Positions 1-8,050 of a stretch of 64,000 bases of DNA are shown here, in pieces (within the stretch, counting starts at the first letter, position 1; each line of letters starts with the position of its first letter). Both the position numbers and the translations under genes were made by a program. Where the stretch lies: contig CAYUSP010000003.1 of NCBI GenBank assembly GCA_964447405.1, forward strand, positions 696,032 through 760,031, read 5' to 3'. The DNA comes from JALNZF01 sp964447405. GTDB lineage: Bacteria; Nitrospirota; UBA9217. The notes beneath the pieces were generated by a model, which saw only the letters and a program-made list of their open reading frames with translations, did no database searches and had not been told where the DNA came from.

Positions 1-539
1 CTGATGATCGGAGCGTCGTCGGTGGCCTCCAGCAGGTCCGCGGGCTCATCGAGCTCCACCGCGAGAAAGGACAGGTCATCCTCCTCCATTTCCTGGACCG
101 TATCCTCGGCGCGGTTCATGTCCTCGCTGTGAAGGCGGTTGATGGTGTCCAGGATCAGTTCGGACGGGGCAAGCACCAGCGATATATCGGCGTTGAAAAG
201 GGCCCGGAGATCATCAAGCGTGGCGAGGACAAGCGGTTCGGATGTGGCGGCAACGACCGAGCCGTTCTCCCTGCGGAGCGGGACGGCGATCGCTTTTTTT
301 GCGTAGGTGATGGGAACCTTGAGGGCCAGCTCGCGGTCGATTTCCCCGAGCTCGCCCTGGAACGGAAGGCGGAGCTGGGCGCCGAGCGCCTTCAGCACAT
401 CGGCCTCCGTCACAAAGTTTAACCGGACCAGCAGCGTACCGATCCGTCCGCCGCGCTTTTTCTGGAGTTCGAGCGCCTTTTTCAGCCGCTCCGGCGAAAG
501 CCCGGACTCAACAAGTATCTCGCCGAGCAGGCGTCTCAC
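1..539 (-). CDS. gspE: Type II secretion ATPase GspE, N-terminal part (runs off the window)
   Basis: Reading the minus strand from a GTG at 539 gives 179 residues that continue past base 1. The N-terminal region has the leucine-rich GspE_N/MshEN fold pattern (MRRLLGEILVESGLSPE at the start, then a TEADVLKALGAQLRLP segment). It ends in the ADLLEATDDAPII stretch that precedes the ATPase core in GspE/PilB proteins. The Walker motifs lie outside the window. The GTG overlaps the gspD stop as GTGA, which indicates translational coupling. GspE is the cytoplasmic hexameric ATPase that powers pseudopilus assembly. PilB is the alternative, but adjacency to gspC and gspD favours GspE. Confidence 0.85.
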   Translation of the reverse strand, partial: MRRLLGEILVESGLSPERLKKALELQKKRGGRIGTLLVRLNFVTEADVLKALGAQLRLPFQGELGEIDRELALKVPITYAKKAIAVPLRRENGSVVAATSEPLVLATLDDLRALFNADISLVLAPSELILDTINRLHSEDMNRAEDTVQEMEEDDLSFLAVELDEPADLLEATDDAPII

Positions 540-2401
540 CGGGCGCCCTCGGCGGGTCGGCTCGACTCAGGAGTGACCGTCGTCGCGGCGGGTGCTGACT
601 GCTGTTGGCCAGCAGCCGGCTCCTGCCCAGCCCCTGACTGTTCGCCGGTTGTAGGTTTTTTCTCGTGCGCGCCCGGGAGGCCCCGGTCCTTTTTGTCAAT
701 ACGGTATTCCTTGCGGAACTCATCCAGGGATTCGTTCTTGTGCCTCGTAAGTTCGCCGGCCTCGGCGTCTCCCTTGATCACGTAGGGCGTAATGAAAATC
801 ATGAGGTTCGTCTTCTCGATCTTGGTCGTCTTGTATTTAAAGAACCATCCCAGGATCGGGATATCGCCCAGCAGCGGCACCTTCACGGTTGACGCTGTCG
901 CATTGTCCCTGATCAGCCCGCCGATCACCATGGTTTCCTTGTCTTTCACTACGACGGTGGTGCTTGCCGAACGCTTGCTCGTACTCGGGCCCACCAGGTT
1001 CGGATTCAATCCGGCAGTCGCGATCACGTTGGATATCTCAAGGTTCAGCTCGAGCTTGACGTTGTCCTCCGAGGTGATCTGCGGCGTCAGTTCCATGGTC
1101 AGGCCGACGTCCTTTCGATCGATGGCGGTCAGGATGGAGCCGGCCGTTGCCGGAGTCTGGGTTTGACTGCCGATGAACGGCACATTCTCGCCGACCATGA
1201 TCTTGGCCTTTTGATTGTCCGTGGTAAGGATGTTCGGCGTGGACAGCACATTCACGTCGCCGTCAGTCTGCACCGCGCGAAGGAGCGCGCCGATGTTCAT
1301 GTACTCCACACCTTTAAAAGAGAAGGTACCCTTGACCGCTCCCACGGCCAGGCCATTGAAGCCCGCGAATGCGGCAGGTCCGCTGACCGTCGCGTTGGCG
1401 ATGCCGCCGAAGTTCGTCCCGCCCACGGCATTCGTGCTGCTGTCGCTCAGTTGATTGACAGCGCGGAACTCGAATCCGAGTTCCCGCTGCTTTGCCAGAC
1501 CCATCTCGATGATCGCTGCTTCGACATAGACCTGGCGGCGGCGAATATCAAGTTTCTGGATCACGTCCTTCATGATCTCGAAATCGCCTGGCGATGCGAC
1601 AATAATCAGCGAGTTCGTTGTCTTGTCCGCAGTGATGGTGACCGCGCCTTCGAGGATCGTGGACGGTCCCGCGGGCTGCGCCGCTCCTCCCGCCGGCGGC
1701 ACCGGCAGCCTGGAGACAAGCGCCTGCATCAGTTTAGCGATGTCCTCGGCGTTTGCGTTCCTCAAATAGTAGACGTTAATCTTGCCTTTCCCTTCGGGCG
1801 CCGCCACGTCCATGGCATGGATCAGGCTTTCGATCTTCCTGATGTTATGCACGGAGTCGGTAATGATGACGGAGTTCGTGGTGGGATAGGCGATCAGCGT
1901 GCCGTCTTTGGTAACGAGGGGGGAAATCGTTCGCACGATCTCCTGCGGATTGACGAAACTCATGCGGATGAGCTTGGTTACGTACCCCTCCCCGTTCATG
2001 CTGCCATCCTGCATCACCTTGAGCCCGCTCTGCCTGGCCGAGGCCGCGGGAATGATGCGGATCACCGCTCCGTCCTCAATGGCTGTAAACCCCTTGATTT
2101 CGAGCGCCGAAAGGAACACCTGGTATGCCTCGTCGGGTGAGATCTTCGTCGGCGTCATGAGCGTGATCTTGCCCACCACGCGTTCATCCAGGATGAAGTT
2201 CCTGCGCGTAAGCTCGCTCATCACTTTGATGAGGGCGTTGATGTCGATGTTGGTGAAGTTCAGGGTGATGTAATCCTCGCCGGATCTTGCCTTCTGAAGA
2301 TCGGCCTGATCGGGCGGGGCAACGGGCTTCTTCTCTTCAGCGTTAGCCGCGGATATGCCCATGAGCCCCATGAGAAGCAGCAGGGCCGCTGTTCTTTTCA
2401 C
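536..2401 (-). CDS. gspD: Type II secretion outer-membrane secretin GspD
   Basis: 621 residues. A signal peptide (MKRTAALLLLMGLMGISAANA) is followed by an N0 domain (about 45-115), repeated N1-N3 ring domains (about 140-340) and the secretin beta-barrel core (about 360-555). The core carries the conserved VPLLGDIPILGWFF and LMIFITPYVI motifs. The last 60 residues are a Glu/Gln/Pro/Ala-rich tail, which may be where a pilotin binds. The start is GTG with a GGAGG site 6-10 bases upstream. The protein forms the gated outer-membrane channel for folded exoproteins. It sits between gspC and gspE. A 22-nt inverted repeat separates it from gspC. Confidence 0.95.
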   Translation of the reverse strand: MKRTAALLLLMGLMGISAANAEEKKPVAPPDQADLQKARSGEDYITLNFTNIDINALIKVMSELTRRNFILDERVVGKITLMTPTKISPDEAYQVFLSALEIKGFTAIEDGAVIRIIPAASARQSGLKVMQDGSMNGEGYVTKLIRMSFVNPQEIVRTISPLVTKDGTLIAYPTTNSVIITDSVHNIRKIESLIHAMDVAAPEGKGKINVYYLRNANAEDIAKLMQALVSRLPVPPAGGAAQPAGPSTILEGAVTITADKTTNSLIIVASPGDFEIMKDVIQKLDIRRRQVYVEAAIIEMGLAKQRELGFEFRAVNQLSDSSTNAVGGTNFGGIANATVSGPAAFAGFNGLAVGAVKGTFSFKGVEYMNIGALLRAVQTDGDVNVLSTPNILTTDNQKAKIMVGENVPFIGSQTQTPATAGSILTAIDRKDVGLTMELTPQITSEDNVKLELNLEISNVIATAGLNPNLVGPSTSKRSASTTVVVKDKETMVIGGLIRDNATASTVKVPLLGDIPILGWFFKYKTTKIEKTNLMIFITPYVIKGDAEAGELTRHKNESLDEFRKEYRIDKKDRGLPGAHEKKPTTGEQSGAGQEPAAGQQQSAPAATTVTPESSRPAEGAR

Positions 2402-2439
2402 TCGTCGCCTCCGTGATTTGAATTGTACAGGAAAATACG

Positions 2440-2520
2440 AACCGGAGAATCGGGGAATGGGGGCCTCGGAAAGGTTCTCGGGCCAATATTCCGTAGCTCC
2501 CGTTCCCCGGTTCCCCGGTT
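2440..2520. repeat. Intergenic inverted repeat between gspC and gspD
   Basis: The arms 2440-2461 and 2499-2520 are 22 nt long and complementary except at three positions, around a 37-base loop. Each arm is built from a short unit (AACCGGGGAACCGGGG type, about 8-nt period). It fills most of the 125-base gap inside the gsp operon and has no U-tract like a classic terminator. It is one of about nine comparable hairpins in the window. Confidence 0.8.
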
Positions 2521-2526
2521 TATGTG

Positions 2527-3351
2527 TTAGCGTATCTCGTAGTTCAGCGTCTGGCGCTGACCGCCGCGGATGAGGTCAATGGAGATGTACCGCTCGTTCC
2601 TGAGTCCCTGGTAAAGCTGGAAGAACTTGGAGGGATCGTCAACATCCTGCGAATTGACCCGCTGGATCACATCATTGTTCTGGATCCCGATCTTCTCATA
2701 GATGCTGCCCGGCACGATCTCGCTGATCTTGAACCCCACGGTCTTTCCCTGCTCCATATGGGGCAGCGCACGCGCCTGCGTCAGTATCTGGCTCATGTTT
2801 TCCGTGCTCGCGATCATTTCTTTCTGGTCCACCATCCATTTGCCATCGGAGAGCTTTTTTACACCGTTTACGCCCGGCTTTGGGATGGAGACGATCTTGG
2901 TGTCGTCGATGATCTGGATGTCGACGGTCCCGCCATCCGCTTTCTGGAGCGTGACCTTGTCGCGGATAACCTTTATGATCTGCGAACCATCAGGCAGCTT
3001 CTGGCGCGTCCGGTAAAAAGCCTGGCCCGTGCTGTCCTCAAGCACTGCGCCGGAAAAATTCGCGCCCTCCACCGTCCCGATGAGCTTGTAGGTGGTGGCT
3101 TCGATTGCTGTCGCTCCCCCGGAAGGCCCTTTTCCATCACCGAAGATCCCGCGTTCAAGGATGGAGGAATAATCGGAGAGCTCGCGCTTCGGCTCGATCG
3201 CTGGCCGTTCACGGTCCAAGGGAGCCGCGTACTTCGGAGCAGCATCAAGGCTCCTGCCGATCATCGCATCCACCGTATCAGCAAGAAAATAAGCTGAAAA
3301 CGTGAGAAGAGCAATGAGAACAAGCGTATACAGTGTTTTTTCTTCTTTCAC
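2527..3351 (-). CDS. gspC: Type II secretion inner-membrane protein GspC (PDZ)
   Basis: 274 residues. A short cytoplasmic N-terminus is followed by one membrane helix (about 8-30), a periplasmic homology-region domain (about 55-170) and a C-terminal PDZ domain (about 195-274). The PDZ domain contains GFKISEIVPGSIYEKIGIQ and a DDPSKFF segment. GspC links the inner-membrane platform to the secretin. The start is GTG at 3351, with a G-rich ribosome site (TTAGGGGGG) about 10 bases upstream. It is the first gene behind the consensus promoter at 3394-3422 and so heads the gspC-gspD-gspE operon. Confidence 0.88.
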   Translation of the reverse strand: MKEEKTLYTLVLIALLTFSAYFLADTVDAMIGRSLDAAPKYAAPLDRERPAIEPKRELSDYSSILERGIFGDGKGPSGGATAIEATTYKLIGTVEGANFSGAVLEDSTGQAFYRTRQKLPDGSQIIKVIRDKVTLQKADGGTVDIQIIDDTKIVSIPKPGVNGVKKLSDGKWMVDQKEMIASTENMSQILTQARALPHMEQGKTVGFKISEIVPGSIYEKIGIQNNDVIQRVNSQDVDDPSKFFQLYQGLRNERYISIDLIRGGQRQTLNYEIR

Positions 3352-3393
3352 GACAGAAATGCCCCCCTAATGCTTCTTACCTCGTCATAAAAA

Positions 3394-3422
3394 ATTATAC
3401 TCTCTGGCGGGTTTCTTGTCAA
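3394..3422 (-). promoter_or_regulatory. Consensus sigma-70 promoter for gspC-D-E
   Basis: On the minus strand TTGACA (3422-3417) and TATAAT (3399-3394) are separated by exactly 17 bases; both hexamers match the consensus perfectly. The predicted transcript begins near 3387, leaving a leader of about 36 bases before the gspC GTG. Confidence 0.8.
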
Positions 3423-3434
3423 TTGTTAACAATT
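3421..3434. promoter_or_regulatory. Perfect palindrome overlapping the gspC -35 (candidate operator)
   Basis: AATTGTTAACAATT is a perfect 14-bp palindrome. It touches the last two bases of the -35 hexamer and extends upstream of it. This placement suits an activator, or a repressor that blocks sigma contact. The binding protein is not known, and palindromes of this length can occur by chance in AT-rich DNA. Confidence 0.45.
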
Positions 3435-3506
3435 TGAGAGTAAAAGGTTTTTCCCTGTCCTGGCCGCTTCTGCAATGCTTTCCGAACAGCCGTCCGGTTC
3501 AATCGA

Positions 3507-4190
3507 TCATGCAATGAAGAACCCCTGGTAAAACCGCTCTGCCCGCTCACGGTAGCCGGGAAATATCCGTTCCGAGTCAATGGCAACGTCGGAAACATCG
3601 ATGCCCTTCTCGTTCTTCAGCCATTCCTGCACCATGGCAGGAGTGACCTCGATGTGGAATTGGAGCGCATACACCCTGTCACGAAACAGGAAAGCCTGGT
3701 TCTGATAGAGCTCCGAAGATGCGAGGCATACAGCTCCAGCAGGAAGATCGAACGTGTCGCCATGCCATTGGAAGACCTGGGCACGGTCCCGGCCTGGTAT
3801 CGTGAGAGCGGACATACCGGGATCTTTCAATCCGTCGCGCGTCAGTTCAACTTCGGACCATCCAATCTCCTTGCGAGAGCCGGGATAGACACGGCTGCCG
3901 AGCACATGTGCGATCATCTGCGCACCAAGGCAGATTCCGAGTACATGCTTGTCCATTTTTATGGCCCGATCAATCAGCAGTGCCTCGTGTACGAGATGGG
4001 GATAGGTAAGCATTTCGTACACCGCCATGGGTCCGCCCATGACCAGAAAATGGGAAAATTGATCGGGATCGGGGACATCATCGCCCGCGCTGAGATCAAC
4101 GACCGCAAAGGGTATCCCGCGCGCAAGCAAATGCTCCGCGATCGTACCCGGCCCTTCACTGAAGATGTTCTTGATGATGAGAACCCGCAT
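3507..4190 (-). CDS. Type 1 glutamine amidotransferase (GMP-synthase-like)
   Basis: 227 residues, a single class I glutamine amidotransferase domain. The nucleophile elbow is GICLGAQ (Cys87) and the His-Glu pair is in LQFHIEV (His179, Glu181). An MGGPMAVYE oxyanion motif lies near residue 51. Such stand-alone domains release ammonia from glutamine for an unknown partner or act on gamma-glutamyl compounds. It resembles the GuaA N-terminal half but has no synthetase domain. It begins 9 bases after the small upstream gene, so the two form one transcript. The substrate cannot be told from sequence. Confidence 0.85.
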   Translation of the reverse strand: MRVLIIKNIFSEGPGTIAEHLLARGIPFAVVDLSAGDDVPDPDQFSHFLVMGGPMAVYEMLTYPHLVHEALLIDRAIKMDKHVLGICLGAQMIAHVLGSRVYPGSRKEIGWSEVELTRDGLKDPGMSALTIPGRDRAQVFQWHGDTFDLPAGAVCLASSELYQNQAFLFRDRVYALQFHIEVTPAMVQEWLKNEKGIDVSDVAIDSERIFPGYRERAERFYQGFFIA

Positions 4191-4199
4191 AAAGCGCGA

Positions 4200-4367
4200 T
4201 CATCCCTTCTTTGAAAAAAATATGAATGCCATAGTAGGCCGCTTGGAGGACACGGAGGTCACAAACTGGATGCTCTCGAACACGCATCCCTTCGCCGTCC
4301 ATTCGTTCAGGGTCCGTTCGATCTCTTCATCGGTCACCGTGCTGATTTCAACGACTTTATAGGACAT
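4200..4367 (-). CDS. Small DUF4177-like protein
   Basis: 55 residues, beginning MSYKVVEISTVTDEEIE and ending FIFFSKKG. The pattern of an opening beta strand, a helix with a central TLNEWTAKG and a final hydrophobic strand resembles short DUF4177-type proteins. The function is unknown. It is the first gene of a two-gene unit with the GATase. The ATG sits 7 bases from a TATAAT, so the message is predicted to be leaderless. The reading frame is closed by TGA at 4200-4202. The family assignment is from memory of the pattern and is moderately sure. Confidence 0.7.
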   Translation of the reverse strand: MSYKVVEISTVTDEEIERTLNEWTAKGCVFESIQFVTSVSSKRPTMAFIFFSKKG

Positions 4368-4373
4368 GCCCGG

Positions 4374-4402
4374 ATTATAGACAAGGCGGGATTATTTTTC
4401 AA
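4374..4402 (-). promoter_or_regulatory. Promoter giving a leaderless start at 4367
   Basis: On the minus strand TTGAAA (4402-4397), a 17-base spacer and TATAAT (4379-4374) are followed after 6 bases by the ATG at 4367. The expected transcription start coincides with the A of the start codon, and no Shine-Dalgarno can fit. Confidence 0.7.
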
Positions 4403-4432
4403 TGATTATCGAAAAAAGCGCTTACTTTCCTG

Positions 4433-4461
4433 TTGCTAATCAGCATGAGACTCACTATAAT
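4433..4461 (+). promoter_or_regulatory. Promoter giving a leaderless start at 4468
   Basis: TTGCTA (4433-4438), a 17-base spacer and TATAAT (4456-4461) are followed after 6 bases by the ATG at 4468. It is divergent from, and close to, the promoter at 4374-4402. There is no ribosome-binding site upstream of the ATG. Confidence 0.7.
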
Positions 4462-4467
4462 TCGCCC

Positions 4468-5652
4468 ATGCTGGCCGACAAAAACGTTCTCTCTGGACTG
4501 GATCTCATTGACAAACAGTGGCCCCGGGACCTCAAAGGCGCGCGTGTCGGGCTCGTCGTGCATCCCGCTTCCGTGAACCGCAACCTGCAGCACGCGGTCA
4601 CAATATGCATGAGGTCGAAGCGCTTCGAGCTCACTACGCTCTTCGGCCCGCAACACGGGATCCTCGGGCAGACCCAGGACAATATGATCGAATGGGAGGG
4701 TTTCAAAGACCAGTCCACCGGCCTCCCTGTTTACAGTTTATACGGTAAATTCCGCAAACCTCGCCCTGAGATGTTGGCGAACATTGATGTTCTGGTGGTC
4801 GACCTTCAGGATGTGGGGAGCAAATATTATACGTTCATCTGGACATTGGAACTCTGCATGCAAGCGTGCAGGAGCGCGGGCAAGGCCGTGATTGTCCTGG
4901 ACCGGCCCAATCCGATAAATGGGCAGAGCGTTGAAGGGCCGCTCCTGAATCCCGAATACGCGTCCTTTGTCGGGCTTCGTCCCCTTCCCATCCGCCACGG
5001 CATGACCATCGGAGAGATCGGATCCTATCTCAGAAACACATTCCATGCCGGGCTGGACTACCGTGTCATCGCCATGCAGGGATGGAAGCGCGGCATGTGG
5101 TTTGAACAGACAAAACTGCCCTGGGTAATGCCCTCACCTAACATGCCGACACCCGATACGGCTCTGGTCTATCCCGGCATGTGCCTGTTCGAGGCCACGA
5201 ACATCTCGGAAGGCAGGGGTACCACGCGGCCCTTCGAGATCTTCGGTGCACCGTTCATCATTGCCGAGGCTATTGTGGACGTTCTCAAAGAATTCAAGCT
5301 GCCTGGCGTGATCTTCCGCCCCCTCTCGTTCCAGCCCACGTTCCAGAAACACGCGAACGCACTCTGCAACGGCGCTCAGATCCATGTAACGAACCGTGAC
5401 AGGTTCAAACCATTCAAGACCGGAGTAGCGATCCTGAAAGCCATCCACAATACGTATCCCCGCGACTTCAAGTGGAACCAGCCTCCCTATGAATATGAAG
5501 AAGTGAACCTTCCTATCGACATCCTGGCGGGAAGCGATCGGCTGCGCAAGGACGTCGAATCATGGAAGGACATTGATGATATGGAAGCGTGGTGGAAGGA
5601 AGAAGCGAAGGCGTTTGAAAAAACAAGGAAGCAATTCTTGCTCTATAAATAG
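4468..5652 (+). CDS. namZ: DUF1343 / NamZ-like exo-beta-N-acetylmuramidase
   Basis: 394 residues from the ATG at 4468, which is chosen because the promoter places transcription there; an upstream in-frame ATG at 4402 lies ahead of that promoter. The whole length matches the DUF1343 family: GLVVHPASVN, LFGPQHGILG, VDLQDVGSKYYTF, VLDRPNPING and the EGRGTTRPFEIFGAP motif. Characterised members (NamZ) remove N-acetylmuramic acid from the non-reducing end of muropeptides. No signal peptide is present, so it should act in the cytoplasm. The next gene encodes the enzymes that would activate the released MurNAc, which supports this role. The symbol is by family resemblance. Confidence 0.82.
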   Translation: MLADKNVLSGLDLIDKQWPRDLKGARVGLVVHPASVNRNLQHAVTICMRSKRFELTTLFGPQHGILGQTQDNMIEWEGFKDQSTGLPVYSLYGKFRKPRPEMLANIDVLVVDLQDVGSKYYTFIWTLELCMQACRSAGKAVIVLDRPNPINGQSVEGPLLNPEYASFVGLRPLPIRHGMTIGEIGSYLRNTFHAGLDYRVIAMQGWKRGMWFEQTKLPWVMPSPNMPTPDTALVYPGMCLFEATNISEGRGTTRPFEIFGAPFIIAEAIVDVLKEFKLPGVIFRPLSFQPTFQKHANALCNGAQIHVTNRDRFKPFKTGVAILKAIHNTYPRDFKWNQPPYEYEEVNLPIDILAGSDRLRKDVESWKDIDDMEAWWKEEAKAFEKTRKQFLLYK

Positions 5653-5661
5653 AACCATTTC

Positions 5662-5794
5662 ACCGCAGAGGACGCAGAGGGGAAGCATGGCGAGGAAGGC
5701 AACGGCGGGCAAGGCATTAAGCTTTGTTTAAAAACCAGAAATAATTTTGAATTAAGATTTCCTTGGAGTTGATTTCCTCTGCTTCCTCTGCGGT
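5662..5794. repeat. Inverted repeat between namZ and murU-amgK
   Basis: The arms are ACCGCAGAGGACGCAGAGG (5662-5680) and its complement at 5776-5794 with one mismatch, around a 95-base loop with no ORF. The right arm ends 11 bases before the ATG of the next gene, and that gene has no visible Shine-Dalgarno. The identical 19-mer recurs at 8051-8069 and, inverted, at 8518-8536. Confidence 0.85.
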
Positions 5795-5805
5795 AACAAT
5801 TATTT

Positions 5806-7782
5806 ATGCCTGAATTCAATCTCAACATTTTCCTCCCCGCAGCTGGCCTCGGTGAACGGCTCAGACCGATCACGAACCACATTCCCAAACCGCTCCTTCC
5901 GATACTCGGCAAGCCAATCATCGAAGGCATTCTCGATAAACTCACTCTTGTCTGCAACGGCAGCATAGGGATTAACCTCCACTACAAGCCGGATATGCTA
6001 CGCGAATGGGCTGTACGATCTACCTGGGCTGACCGCATATCATTCTTTCCCGAGGACCCGATCCTCGGGACCGGCGGCGCGCTTAAGAACGCGGAGTCAT
6101 TTCTCTCCAGCAGGAACTTCATCGTCCACAACTCAGACATCCTCCTTGATATCAACTTCACCCGCCTGATCGAAGAGCACCTCTCTTCAGGTAATATCGC
6201 CACACTTGTATGCCACCGTTTGCCGGAGCTTGCCAACGTCGTGATCGATACACACGGCCAGGTCCTGGATGTAGAAAACCCGGGAGCATCAAAACCGGAC
6301 GCATCGACCACTGCGGACAAGGTCGCCTATACCGGCGTCGCAATCTACTCACCGGACATATTGCAGTTTCTGCCATCCGGCGTTTCACATGCCACGGTCG
6401 CGTGGATAGCCGCGTCCAAGGCTGGTTTTCGAGTGCGCGCCTGGGATGTCACCGGCTCGTACTGGAACGACGTGGGAAATCCAGTGACCTATGCACGAGG
6501 TGTACTGGACGCCCTGCGTGAAAACGGGGAAATGGTGCATGTCTCCCCTGCGGCACGATGCGGGAACATCCTGAGCGACGGTTATCTGGTGCTCGAGTCA
6601 AACGGGGAAGTACAGGACAGCTCCCGGCTCAGGAATTGTATTGTGATGCCCGGGGCAAACGTTTCCGGCAGTCATGCGGACTGCATTCTCGGTCCGGACT
6701 ACGCGGTCGCACTTACGGAATCCGACATGCAGCCGTCGGTCCATGCGGCGGAAAAGAAACGCGTATTGCTGAACGATCCGCTTTTCTCGTCGCACTTTGG
6801 GATTCACGCCATGAGCAACTGCACAGCTGCAACTCCCAACTCGCCATTCTGGTCCGACGCAATCCTGATAGGACTCGGCGGCTCGGATAGGCGCTATTTC
6901 CGCGTACGGAACAATGGTAAGACCGCGGTCCTCATGGAGTGCCGGCAGGATGATCCGGACTATGATCGCCATTTGATTTACACCAGGTTCTTTAAAGAAC
7001 ATACCGTGCCCGTGCCTGAGCTCATTGCATCAGACACTGAGGGCAAACGTGCCCTGTTCGAGGACCTCGGAGACACATCGTTGTACTCATACCTGAAGCT
7101 TCCGCACGCGGCTTATGCAGTCGAGGAAGTCTATCGGAAGGTGCTCGACATCCTGGTGCAGCTCCACACCAGGGTCACGAATCATGTATACGGGTGCCCG
7201 ACACTCAGTGCGCGAGTATTCGACTATGATCATTTACGGTGGGAAACAGGTTATTTTATGGAGCGGCTCGTCACCGGACTGAAAGATATCGCGGCGTTTG
7301 ATCGGGCGGCACTGGACAACGAATTCCACCGGCTTGCGGAGCGGACAGCTGCGTTGCCCAAAAGCGTGATCCACCGGGATTTTCAATGCCAGAATATCAT
7401 GATCACGGATGGAGACATGCCGCGCGTAATCGATTTCCAGGGCGCACGCATGGCGCCGCCAGGTTATGATGTCGCATCCATGCTGTGGGACCCGTACCAC
7501 CGGCTGGATGAAGGCGTCCGGGAGCGCCTTATTGGTTATTATGTGGCGGAAATGAAGAAATGTTCGGAAAATTTCGATGAGCAGGCTTTTTTGAACAGCC
7601 TGATCCCCTGCCGGCTTCAGAGACATATGCAGGCTTTGGGTGCATTTGGATTTTTGTCTGTGGTCAAGGGGAAAAAATATTTCCGCAAGCACATACCCGA
7701 GGCAATGCGACTGTTGAAAGAGGAGACTATCCTGGTCAAGGAAGAATTTCCGACGCTGGCATTGCTCGCGTCAACACTCTGA
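5806..7782 (+). CDS. Fused MurNAc-1-phosphate uridylyltransferase (MurU-like) and sugar kinase (AmgK-like)
   Basis: 658 residues. The N-terminal half (about 5-235) is a nucleotidyltransferase with PAAGLGERLRP (11-21), PKPL (27-30), DPILGTGGAL and HNSD motifs. A link (about 236-325) looks like a few left-handed beta-helix turns. The C-terminal half (about 335-658) is an APH-type kinase with a VIHRDFQCQN catalytic loop near 523 and IDFQGARM as the metal-binding segment near 543. This pairing matches MurU and AmgK, which are separate proteins in Pseudomonas and turn MurNAc into UDP-MurNAc, bypassing de novo synthesis. The position behind a NamZ-like gene supports this. Substrates are inferred. 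Confidence 0.82.
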   Translation: MPEFNLNIFLPAAGLGERLRPITNHIPKPLLPILGKPIIEGILDKLTLVCNGSIGINLHYKPDMLREWAVRSTWADRISFFPEDPILGTGGALKNAESFLSSRNFIVHNSDILLDINFTRLIEEHLSSGNIATLVCHRLPELANVVIDTHGQVLDVENPGASKPDASTTADKVAYTGVAIYSPDILQFLPSGVSHATVAWIAASKAGFRVRAWDVTGSYWNDVGNPVTYARGVLDALRENGEMVHVSPAARCGNILSDGYLVLESNGEVQDSSRLRNCIVMPGANVSGSHADCILGPDYAVALTESDMQPSVHAAEKKRVLLNDPLFSSHFGIHAMSNCTAATPNSPFWSDAILIGLGGSDRRYFRVRNNGKTAVLMECRQDDPDYDRHLIYTRFFKEHTVPVPELIASDTEGKRALFEDLGDTSLYSYLKLPHAAYAVEEVYRKVLDILVQLHTRVTNHVYGCPTLSARVFDYDHLRWETGYFMERLVTGLKDIAAFDRAALDNEFHRLAERTAALPKSVIHRDFQCQNIMITDGDMPRVIDFQGARMAPPGYDVASMLWDPYHRLDEGVRERLIGYYVAEMKKCSENFDEQAFLNSLIPCRLQRHMQALGAFGFLSVVKGKKYFRKHIPEAMRLLKEETILVKEEFPTLALLASTL

Positions 7783-8025
7783 TACAATCGGCTGTGCGCC
7801 TCTATCCCTCATTGCTTTCTCCACTGCCGTGATTTGCTCGTTAAGCAACTTGCACTCTTCCTCGTATTCCGTGGTCAAATTCTGCGCTTTTTCGGCGCCG
7901 ATGTGCACCGAGGTCTTCACGAAGGTGAATGAGTGCATGTCCTGCAGGTCGCACAGGTTATCCTTCAACCGCTTGAGCTCGGCTTTGAGTTCGTCGAAGG
8001 ACATATCGTTATAATTCTTTGTCAT
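7771..8025 (-). CDS. Small coiled-coil protein of unknown function
   Basis: 84 residues from ATG 8025, preceded by GAGG with good spacing. The sequence is mostly charged helix, with DELKAELKRLKDNLCDL and a second helix KLLNEQITAVEKAMRD, consistent with a coiled-coil hairpin. No signal peptide or membrane segment is seen. I do not recognise a named family. Its 3' end overlaps the 3' end of the convergent kinase fusion gene by 12 bases. Upstream lies the inverted repeat that borders the GxxExxY gene. Confidence 0.6.
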   Translation of the reverse strand: MTKNYNDMSFDELKAELKRLKDNLCDLQDMHSFTFVKTSVHIGAEKAQNLTTEYEEECKLLNEQITAVEKAMRDRGAQPIVSEC

Positions 8026-8050
8026 AACACAAACCTCAAAACCTTTTTTT

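Noticed and set aside
1163..2140. 325-codon plus-strand ORF inside gspD
   Set aside because: It is antisense to a clear gspD; low-complexity and with no family motif. GC-rich codons in the real gene leave long open frames opposite.
5806..7782. Considered as GlmU or a generic mannose-1-phosphate guanylyltransferase
   Set aside because: GlmU has a full left-handed helix acetyltransferase at the C-terminus; here the C-terminus is an APH-type kinase, as in AmgK.
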